NCBI GenBank assembly: GCA_047615865.1 | Contig: JBLHIB010000016.1 | Coordinates: 1-43,109 of the forward strand | Length of the DNA: 43,109 nt | Direction of reading: 5' to 3' | Source: JADFAK01 sp047615865 | Lineage (GTDB): Bacteria; Bacteroidota; Bacteroidia; Flavobacteriales_D; Sanyastnellaceae | Part shown: one piece after another, positions 1 through 6,523 of the stretch | How the letters are laid out: every line of letters starts with the position of its first letter | Position numbering within the stretch: position 1 is the first letter of the stretch | The notes under the pieces: generated by a model | The model's input: only the letters and a program-made list of their open reading frames with translations | Databases searched by the model: none | Told to the model about the DNA's origin: nothing | Made by a program: the position numbers and the translations under genes

Positions 1-359
1 TGACTGGAGGCGTTGCTGGCGGGGGCGTAATTGAACTCTACGTTTATGACTCATCAGACTACACTATTGGGGAGTACGTTTCTTGGACAGTTGCTACTGA
101 GGGCTATGTTTCCGTTAATGAAGTTGATGCCGTTGCAACTCTAGCCGTTTATCCAAATCCTGCTAATGAGCAACTAAACATTGATTTCGATGAGGCCTTT
201 ACTGGGTTTATCACAAACAATGTAGGTCAGAAGGTCATGGATATCCGTGGGAATCAATTGACTTCGTTTGACGTGTCATTATTGGAGTCTGGCTTGTATA
301 TCATTTCGATCCAATCGGCATCAGGAAACATAAGCAATAAGCAGATCGTTATCCAGTAG
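1..359 (+). CDS. C-terminal end of a T9SS-secreted protein (5' truncated)
   Basis: An open frame (codons from base 3) enters from the left edge and ends at TAG 357-359, giving about 118 residues. The last 75 or so form a type IX secretion type A sorting domain: a VYPNPANEQLNI start, a central NNVGQKVMDIRGN segment and a GLYIISIQS...KQIVIQ end. In this family the domain directs export through the T9SS after Sec transport and is normally cleaved. The Gly-rich residue stretch before it belongs to the cargo, which I cannot identify. The stop lies 5 bases before the next start, so it probably shares an operon with the two cupredoxin genes that follow. Confidence 0.85.
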   Translation, partial: TGGVAGGGVIELYVYDSSDYTIGEYVSWTVATEGYVSVNEVDAVATLAVYPNPANEQLNIDFDEAFTGFITNNVGQKVMDIRGNQLTSFDVSLLESGLYIISIQSASGNISNKQIVIQ

Positions 360-364
360 GCTGA

Positions 365-1228
365 ATGTCAAGATTATTTCTAGTCCTTATCGGATGCCTT
401 GGCTTCTTGCTTTCTAAAGCAGGTGTCGTGGAGGAAAAGCTGTATATCAACCAAGGTTTATTTGCCATGGTTGACACTACGACTATGCCGTCCTATGCAT
501 ACAATACGACACCCACATTCAATCAACAAAATAGTAGGATCATTCTCTCAATAGGAGATACCCTTAAACTCACCATTGTCAATACCGATTCCAATGAACA
601 TGGTATCGACATCAAGGGCGTGTTGGGGATATCGTCGACCATAGGCCCAGCCGATTCAGTGCTTGTCGAATCCTATTTTGGTGAAGCTGGCACTTTCATT
701 TATTACGATCCGCTGTTGGAAGAGGATTACAGATACATGGGCTTGGGAGGAATGATTGTCGTCCTCAATCCAAATTCGAGCGCACAAAATTTCTATTGGA
801 ACTTGAAGGAGCACCAACCGTCATACAACGATGACATTTACAATGGTCTTGCCGCAGATTGGTCGGCCTATTATCCTACTTACTTTACTTTAAATGGCAA
901 CAGCAATCCACACATCAATGATGATGAGTCGGCCCGCGTTGTTGGAAATGTAGGCGATACGCTCCATGTGTATATGGTGAACACGGGCAGCTCCATTCAT
1001 TCGATTCATTACCACGGCTACCATGCAGAGATAATTGAATCGACGAAATTCCCTTCACATGTTGGGCGCAATAAAGACACTTTCGCAATATACAGTATGG
1101 AAATTGTTGTTGTCGAATTGGTGCCCTTTCAAACAGGGGAATATCCTGTGCATGACCACAATCTAGTAGCAGTGAGCGGGGGGAATGTTTATCCGAATGG
1201 GATGTTCTTAACGATACGAATAGAATGA
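365..1228 (+). CDS. Two-domain cupredoxin / multicopper oxidase-like protein, half of a possible split enzyme
   Basis: 287 residues with an N-terminal hydrophobic signal segment (about 1-19). Two cupredoxin domains follow. Domain 1 (about 55-135) has a degenerate type 1 copper site: H79 and M130 can be seen, but the expected Cys position reads IYYDP. Domain 2 (about 190-287) carries H212, H215-x-H217, H220 and H263-x-H265. The segment HDHNLVAV...NGM resembles domain 2 of copper nitrite reductases and two-domain multicopper oxidases, where these His bind type 2/3 copper. There is no Cys in the usual HCH motif, so no type 1 site of its own is likely. It has no T9SS tail. The stop overlaps the next ATG (ATGA, 1225-1228), suggesting translational coupling. 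Family call is confident; enzymatic activity is unproven. Confidence 0.8.
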   Translation: MSRLFLVLIGCLGFLLSKAGVVEEKLYINQGLFAMVDTTTMPSYAYNTTPTFNQQNSRIILSIGDTLKLTIVNTDSNEHGIDIKGVLGISSTIGPADSVLVESYFGEAGTFIYYDPLLEEDYRYMGLGGMIVVLNPNSSAQNFYWNLKEHQPSYNDDIYNGLAADWSAYYPTYFTLNGNSNPHINDDESARVVGNVGDTLHVYMVNTGSSIHSIHYHGYHAEIIESTKFPSHVGRNKDTFAIYSMEIVVVELVPFQTGEYPVHDHNLVAVSGGNVYPNGMFLTIRIE

Positions 1229-2469
1229 ACCTTTCAAAACTCCTCATATTATTGTTGATGCTCCCGATCATGGCTCATGCTCAGGATGATGTTGACGTGT
1301 TCTTGATAGCTAGAAATACAGGTGAGAAAGTATTGGCCAACGGGGATACAATCCGCGTATTTGGTTTTGCCGAATCGCTAGGAGAGCAGCCAGGTGTCCC
1401 GGGTCCAACGATTGTGATGAATGAGGGCGATTCGGTTCATATTGATGTATGGAATGTCTCGCAAGGAGCGCCACATACTATTCACTTACACGGACTGGAT
1501 GTAAATCAAGAAAACGATGGAGTGCCACATCTATCATGGGATATTCCACACATGCAGCACGGATTCTACCATTTCAAGGCACCACACCCTGGCACGTACT
1601 TATACCATTGTCATGTTGCATCCACGATTCATGTTCAAGCCGGTATGTACGGTTTGATAATCGTGAAGCCCAGCGATGGCAGTAATACTACGTGGGATGG
1701 CGGGTATGAGTTCACTACAGACTACTCATACTTCCTCTCTGAAATTGACACTACTTGGCATAGAGATGAAGTGTTGCTGCACGAGCACGACACTATGATG
1801 ATGGTGCATCCAGTGTCGATACCGGTTTTCGATCCGCAATTCTTTTTAATCAATGGATTCTCGGATCAGCAGTTAGAGGACGAAGACATTGCCTACCATT
1901 CTACAGTGAACCAAGTTGATCATATACGCTTGGCCAATATTGGTTATTGCGGCACTCGTGTGATCTTCCCTCCGCAGTTGAATGCTGAAATTATCGCTTC
2001 TGATGGCCGACCATTGAACGTCAATGAAGTAAGCGATACAGTCTATGTGTATCCAGGAGAGAGGTATGACGTATTGAGCAGTCCAGGAAGTGAATTTGTT
2101 GATGAAATTCAATTCGAGTATTTCGATCTCAATACCTTAGTTATAAAAGGAACTCAATATGTTGCAGCTGAAGTGATTGGATTTTATAGTGTTGGCGAAC
2201 AATCAATTGATCAATTTACATTCAGGCTGGCTCCCAATCCTAGCAATGGAATCGTGAGACTAGAATTTGATCTTCCTATTGCTCGTTCGCTTGGAATTCG
2301 AGTTACAGATGTTTCTGGTCGGCTCGTTGAAGAATTACCAGTTCAAGGACTTGGTTTTGGTGCGCATTCAATTGCACTTGATCTCCAGGGCAATCCAATA
2401 GGCCCATATGTGATTACCGTCTTGCTCGATGATGGCTCGGCTTTATCTCAGATTCTCATTTTGGATTAG
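1225..2469 (+). CDS. Multicopper oxidase-like protein with T9SS sorting domain
   Basis: 414 residues with a signal peptide (1-19, MAHAQ end). Cupredoxin domain 1 (about 25-148) is complete: H84, H87-x-H89-G, then H128-C129-H130, H136 and M141, i.e. a type 1 copper site plus two His-X-His motifs of a trinuclear site. The second domain (about 205-290; SDGRPLN, YPGERYDVL) matches the non-catalytic middle domain of three-domain multicopper oxidases and has no His-X-His. The third catalytic domain is absent. Residues about 335-414 are a T9SS sorting domain (LAPNPSNGIVRLEF...). The preceding overlapping gene carries the missing two His-X-His motifs, so the two products may assemble. The substrate is unknown; nitrite, metal ions or phenols are all possible for this fold. 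Confidence 0.85.
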   Translation: MNLSKLLILLLMLPIMAHAQDDVDVFLIARNTGEKVLANGDTIRVFGFAESLGEQPGVPGPTIVMNEGDSVHIDVWNVSQGAPHTIHLHGLDVNQENDGVPHLSWDIPHMQHGFYHFKAPHPGTYLYHCHVASTIHVQAGMYGLIIVKPSDGSNTTWDGGYEFTTDYSYFLSEIDTTWHRDEVLLHEHDTMMMVHPVSIPVFDPQFFLINGFSDQQLEDEDIAYHSTVNQVDHIRLANIGYCGTRVIFPPQLNAEIIASDGRPLNVNEVSDTVYVYPGERYDVLSSPGSEFVDEIQFEYFDLNTLVIKGTQYVAAEVIGFYSVGEQSIDQFTFRLAPNPSNGIVRLEFDLPIARSLGIRVTDVSGRLVEELPVQGLGFGAHSIALDLQGNPIGPYVITVLLDDGSALSQILILD

Positions 2470-2558
2470 AGATTTTTCGGCTTTCTTTCCTCTTTACCTT
2501 AGTGTTGACCTTATTTCTTGGTCAAAATGTCAGACTTTCTCATGGAATCCCGCAGGCC

Positions 2559-2577
2559 TGTCAGTACGAAACTGACA
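2559..2577. promoter_or_regulatory. Inverted repeat upstream of dnaK
   Basis: A perfect 7-bp inverted repeat, TGTCAGT-acgaa-ACTGACA, lies 97 bp before the dnaK start, and a further TGTCAG copy sits at 2528-2533. No CIRCE element was seen. It is a candidate stress-regulator site or short hairpin; this is inference from position only. Confidence 0.35.
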
Positions 2578-2673
2578 CATTTGCGCTTGTCGCTAATAGA
2601 AATGCAATGGCATAGGGATTGACTAGAGGAGGTCGTTAAACAATTGAGAACAACACAATTAAATACTATACAA

Positions 2674-4563
2674 ATGAGCAAAATTATCGGAATTGACCTT
2701 GGAACTACCAACTCTTGTGTGGCAGTTATGGAGGGAAATGAGCCGGTCGTAATCCAAAACAGTGAGGGTAAGCGCACGACACCGTCGATGGTTGCCTTTG
2801 TTGATGGTGGAGAGCGAAAGGTAGGAGATCCTGCAAAACGTCAGGCGATCACAAATCCAACAAAGACGATATACTCTATCAAGCGTTTCATGGGAAATAG
2901 CTTTGATGAGTGTACTAAGGAAGTAGGACGTGTTCCTTACAAAGTAGTAAAAGGTGACAACAATACTCCGCGAGTTGATATTGATGGCCGTCTATACACT
3001 CCTCAGGAAATCAGTGCAATGGTTCTTCAGAAAATGAAGCAAACGGCACAGGATTATTTGGGGCATGAAGTAACAGAGGCAGTTATTACTGTTCCTGCCT
3101 ATTTCAATGACTCACAACGTCAAGCCACTAAGGAGGCAGGCGAGATTGCTGGATTGAAAGTAAAGAGAATTATCAATGAGCCTACAGCAGCAGCTTTGGC
3201 TTATGGATTGGATAAGAAAGCACAAGATCAAAAGATCGTTGTATTCGATTTGGGTGGTGGTACGCATGACGTGTCTATCCTCGAGCTTGGAGATGGCGTT
3301 TTTGAAGTGCTTTCTACAGATGGAGATACACACCTTGGTGGTGACGACTTTGACCAGACGATCATTGATTGGTTGGTTGATGAATTCAAAGGAGAAAATG
3401 GCGGCTTAATCCTGACCAAAGATCCAATGGCTCTTCAACGATTGAAAGAAGGAGCTGAAAAAGCTAAGATTGAATTGTCAAGTAGCTCTCAAACTGAGAT
3501 CAACTTGCCATACATCATGCCTGTTGACGGTATTCCAAAGCACCTTGTGCGGACTCTTACACGTGCAAAGTTTGAGCAATTGGCCGACAGCTTGATCAAA
3601 CGATCTATCAAGCCATGTGAAACTGCACTTAAAGCAGCAGGTCTTTCGAAAAGTGATATTGATGAGGTTATCCTTGTTGGTGGATCTACTCGTATTCCTT
3701 CAGTTGTGGATGCGGTTAAAGCATTTTTTGGAAAGGAGCCTTCTAAGGGAGTTAATCCTGATGAGGTTGTTGCCGTTGGTGCAGCTATTCAAGGAGGTGT
3801 ATTGACTGGAGAGGTGAAAGATGTCCTTCTTTTGGATGTGACTCCACTTTCTTTGGGAATTGAGACAATGGGAGGAGTGTTTACTAGACTTATCGATGCG
3901 AATACTACTATTCCAACGAACAAGTCGGAGACGTTCTCTACTGCATCAGACAATCAGCCTTCAGTTGAGATTCACGCCTTGCAAGGTGAGCGTGCTATGG
4001 CCAAGGACAACCGTACAATGGGACGTTTCCACTTAGACGGAATTCCACCAGCACCGCGAGGTGTTCCTCAAGTTGAGGTTTCATTCGATATTGATGCCAA
4101 TGGTATCATCAAGATCAATGCAAAAGATAAGGCTACAGGAAAAGAGCAGTCGATTCGTATCGAAGCTTCTTCTGGACTTAGTGATGCAGAAATCGAAAAG
4201 ATGAAGCAAGAAGCTGAAGAGAACGCTGATGCTGATCAGTCGGCTAGAGATAGCGCTGATGCAATCAACAAAGCAGATAGCTTGATTTTCCAGACGGAAA
4301 AGCAATTGACTGAATACGGTGAGAAGATTCCTGCCGAAAAAAGAACCCCTATCGACGAAGCTTTGGCAGAGTTGAAAGAAGCTCATAAAGTTCAGAACGT
4401 TGAAGGTATCAATACTGCTTCTGAGAAATTGAACACGGCTTTCCAAGCTGCGTCTCAAGATATGTACCAAGGAGATGCTGAAGGTGAAGCTCAAGCCGAA
4501 GCTGGCGGTGCAGATGAAGAGGTGACCGATGTTGACTTCGAAGAAGTTCAAGAAGAGAAATAA
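2674..4563 (+). CDS. dnaK: Molecular chaperone DnaK (Hsp70)
   Basis: 629 residues when started at ATG 2674 (MSKIIGIDLGTTNSCVAVMEG); an upstream in-frame TTG at 2644 would only add ten unconserved residues. ATP-driven chaperone of the cytoplasm that binds unfolded segments. The nucleotide-binding domain shows the phosphate 1 motif GIDLGTTNS, the DLGGGTHDVSIL phosphate 2 motif and the GGSTRIP adenosine motif. The linker DVLLLDVTPLSLGIETMGG leads to the substrate-binding domain and a charged helical lid. The C terminus ends in VDFEEVQEEK, the acidic tail type expected for cochaperone interaction. grpE and dnaJ are not adjacent. Length and order are normal for the family. Confidence 0.98.
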   Translation: MSKIIGIDLGTTNSCVAVMEGNEPVVIQNSEGKRTTPSMVAFVDGGERKVGDPAKRQAITNPTKTIYSIKRFMGNSFDECTKEVGRVPYKVVKGDNNTPRVDIDGRLYTPQEISAMVLQKMKQTAQDYLGHEVTEAVITVPAYFNDSQRQATKEAGEIAGLKVKRIINEPTAAALAYGLDKKAQDQKIVVFDLGGGTHDVSILELGDGVFEVLSTDGDTHLGGDDFDQTIIDWLVDEFKGENGGLILTKDPMALQRLKEGAEKAKIELSSSSQTEINLPYIMPVDGIPKHLVRTLTRAKFEQLADSLIKRSIKPCETALKAAGLSKSDIDEVILVGGSTRIPSVVDAVKAFFGKEPSKGVNPDEVVAVGAAIQGGVLTGEVKDVLLLDVTPLSLGIETMGGVFTRLIDANTTIPTNKSETFSTASDNQPSVEIHALQGERAMAKDNRTMGRFHLDGIPPAPRGVPQVEVSFDIDANGIIKINAKDKATGKEQSIRIEASSGLSDAEIEKMKQEAEENADADQSARDSADAINKADSLIFQTEKQLTEYGEKIPAEKRTPIDEALAELKEAHKVQNVEGINTASEKLNTAFQAASQDMYQGDAEGEAQAEAGGADEEVTDVDFEEVQEEK

Positions 4564-4625
4564 ATCATAGCCTTCGGCAAATGGTTAGATCCGTGCATTG
4601 AGTTTGGCACGTATCAATAAGATTA

Positions 4626-4655
4626 AAGCCCTCTGGTAATTCAGGGGGCTTTTTT
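4626..4655 (+). terminator. Intrinsic terminator after dnaK
   Basis: A 10-bp stem (AAGCCCTCTG, one G-T wobble, with CAGGGGGCTT), a 6-base loop and a T run, 62 bases after the dnaK stop. Confidence 0.85.
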
Positions 4656-4656
4656 G

Positions 4657-4901
4657 TTCTTTTGTCTGATGATGTTTTCAAAAAACGATCGTCAGCTAAC
4701 GTGGATTATTTAATTCAACCACCAATAAGTGACAAAAAGAGCCATGAATTAGGCTTAAAATGAACTTATAGAGTGTCTCGAATTGAAAGGAATTGACTGG
4801 TAAACAGTTGGTTGGATAGCTGTGATGTCCATTTGTTTAGATAAATTGGCAGATTGATCAAAAATAAATGGAGAAAATGATGAAGGAACGAGATATAGCA
4901 G
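4657..4901. other. Intergenic region with no recognised gene
   Basis: The 372-bp gap between dnaK and the cold-shock gene contains the dnaK terminator at its left end and a candidate promoter at its right end. The AT-rich middle has no convincing ORF on either strand; a 102-codon antisense frame reaching 5063 overlaps the cold-shock gene and has no family resemblance. Confidence 0.5.
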
Positions 4902-4909
4902 TACCTTCG
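4902..4909 (+). promoter_or_regulatory. Candidate -7 element for the cold-shock gene
   Basis: TACCTTCG matches the Bacteroidota -7 consensus TAnnTTTG at all but one base and lies 27 bases before the ATG. No clear -33 TTG is seen, so the call is tentative. The leader would be about 20 bases and very AT-rich. Confidence 0.4.
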
Positions 4910-4935
4910 CGCAATATATTATAATATTTTTTACG

Positions 4936-5127
4936 ATGAATAAAGGTACAGTAAAGTTCTTCAATGATTCAAAAGGTTTTGGATTCATTAGCGAAGAAGG
5001 AACAGGTAAGGAGCACTTCGTGCACATTTCAGGATTGATTGATGAGATCCGTGAAGGTGACACAGTTGAGTTCGAACTGAAAGAAGGAAAAAAGGGATTG
5101 AACGCAGTAAATGTAAAAGTTGTCTAA
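4936..5127 (+). CDS. Cold-shock domain protein (CspA family)
   Basis: 63 residues, a single cold-shock domain and nothing else, the usual CspA length. It begins with GTVKFFNDSKGFGFI, which contains RNP1 (KGFGFI); FVHIS is RNP2. These proteins bind single-stranded RNA/DNA and melt RNA secondary structure in the cytoplasm. It stands alone between two intrinsic terminators and so is probably monocistronic. The particular paralogue (cspA, cspC and so on) cannot be assigned from sequence. Confidence 0.95.
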   Translation: MNKGTVKFFNDSKGFGFISEEGTGKEHFVHISGLIDEIREGDTVEFELKEGKKGLNAVNVKVV

Positions 5128-5154
5128 GGCTTTTTTTTACATTTGAGTGTATTG

Positions 5155-5185
5155 AAAGACCTGTCGTAAGACAGGTCTTTTTTTT
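5155..5185 (+). terminator. Strong intrinsic terminator after the cold-shock gene
   Basis: A perfect 11-bp stem AAAGACCTGTC / GACAGGTCTTT with a GTAA loop, followed by a run of T. It lies 28 bases after the stop codon. Confidence 0.93.
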
Positions 5186-5256
5186 GTTTAATACTTTGGC
5201 TGAGGGAGGACAATGCAGACTAGCTTATGTATTTTAGCTCCAAAGAAAATTGAACT

Positions 5257-5643
5257 ATGACTCCACAAAAATCGCAAATTGCTCAGCTTATTCGTCTTGC
5301 CAAGGTTGATGGAGAACTTGATTCAAAAGAAGTAATGTTGATCTATGGTTTGGCAAATAAACATGGCTTTACCAAATTCGAGATGGACGAGATCATCGAG
5401 CTAAAGGATGATGAATTGCTAAGTGTCCCCGCCACAAAAGATGACCGCATTCGATTTTTCTATCAGCTGCTGATATTGGCGACCGTTGATTTTGAGGTAA
5501 GCGATGATGAAGTAGCTTTTCTTACCCGTATCGGAGGCAAGTTTCAACTAGAACCTTCAAAAGTTACCAAAGCAATTGCGCATATTATTGCCAATAGAGA
5601 AACGGATTTAGACCATGATTCCATCCAATTAATTTTTAGCTGA
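5257..5643 (+). CDS. TerB-like helical protein
   Basis: 128 residues, soluble, no signal peptide. The pattern of two helical halves with acidic loops (AKVDGELDSKE near residue 17 and TVDFEVSDDE near 76) is that of the TerB/tellurite-resistance-like fold, often met as a small acidic cytoplasmic protein that may bind metal. The biochemical role of stand-alone members is not known. Its TGA stop shares a base with the next gene's ATG (5643), so the two are probably translated together. Tellurite resistance itself should not be inferred, as no other ter genes are visible. Confidence 0.7.
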   Translation: MTPQKSQIAQLIRLAKVDGELDSKEVMLIYGLANKHGFTKFEMDEIIELKDDELLSVPATKDDRIRFFYQLLILATVDFEVSDDEVAFLTRIGGKFQLEPSKVTKAIAHIIANRETDLDHDSIQLIFS

Positions 5644-6434
5644 TGTCTATCCTCGTCAAGGATCAACTTGGACGTAATATAGAACTTGAGAGTCCTGCTA
5701 AGAGAATTGTCTCTGTGGTTCCTTCGCAAACCGAACTGCTTTTTGACCTTGGTCTTGATGAAGAGATAATCGGGGTCACGAAATTTTGTATCCATCCTCA
5801 GCAGAAAGTTTGCCTCAAACATAATGTAGGAGGTACGAAAAACCTTAGACTGGAAGCAATTGCCAATTTGACTCCGGACCTCGTGATAGCCAACAAGGAA
5901 GAGAACACGGAAGCTGATATTAATTGGCTTATGGATAGATTTCCGGTGTACGTAAGTGATATTGAAAATGTCAATGAGGCACTGCGAATGATTGAAGATA
6001 TAGGTGTGCTTGTAGGGCAGACGGATCAGGCCAAGACAATGAGCCAGTCGATCGCCTCTAGTTTTGAATTGATTGAGACCAATTCAAGGCATAAATCGGT
6101 TTACTTGATCTGGAAAAATCCATACATGGCGGTTGGGGCAAATAATTACATCAACGATTTGATGTCGGTATGCGGTTTCGATAACTTACTCGGCATGCAT
6201 GACTCTAGATATCCGGAATTGAGCATCGCCGATATGCAAAGACTCAAGCCTGAATTGATTTTCCTATCTTCAGAACCGTTTCCTTTCAAAGATGAACACG
6301 CGAAGGCATTGTCAAAGATCCTCCCTGAATCCAAAATTATACTGGTTGATGGTGAGATGTTTAGCTGGTATGGGTCACGCATGAAGTTGGCAGCGAATTA
6401 CATGCAAAAACTTATAAATAGTGAGCTTAATTGA
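5643..6434 (+). CDS. BtuF-like periplasmic-binding-fold protein lacking a signal peptide
   Basis: 263 residues matching the helical-backbone metal receptor family (Peripla_BP_2; vitamin B12 and ferric siderophore binding proteins). It shows RIVSVVPSQTELLFDLGL near the start, then TPDLVIANKEEN, and PELIFLSSEPFPF in the second lobe. Normal family members are exported, but this one starts directly at the domain (MSILVKDQLGRNIELE) with no hydrophobic leader and no lipobox, and no upstream in-frame extension is available because the TerB-like gene abuts. It is therefore predicted to be cytoplasmic. No permease or ATPase gene is adjacent. Family call is good; ligand is unknown. Confidence 0.8.
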   Translation: MSILVKDQLGRNIELESPAKRIVSVVPSQTELLFDLGLDEEIIGVTKFCIHPQQKVCLKHNVGGTKNLRLEAIANLTPDLVIANKEENTEADINWLMDRFPVYVSDIENVNEALRMIEDIGVLVGQTDQAKTMSQSIASSFELIETNSRHKSVYLIWKNPYMAVGANNYINDLMSVCGFDNLLGMHDSRYPELSIADMQRLKPELIFLSSEPFPFKDEHAKALSKILPESKIILVDGEMFSWYGSRMKLAANYMQKLINSELN

Positions 6435-6523
6435 CTAGAATAAGTAGTTGATAAACAAGAAGAAAAAAATTGCCACATGTCCAATGGATTCTTGAAATTT
6501 GGACATTGAATTATAGAGAACTA

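Noticed and set aside
2644..2673. Upstream TTG start for dnaK
   Set aside because: Adds ten residues not found at the DnaK N-terminus; ATG 2674 matches the family.
4081..4551. 156-codon open frame antisense to dnaK
   Set aside because: Low-complexity Phe/Ser/Leu-rich translation and full overlap with the conserved dnaK; a codon-bias shadow.
4755..5063. 102-codon minus frame overlapping the cold-shock gene and its promoter
   Set aside because: No family resemblance and it covers a conserved gene and promoter.
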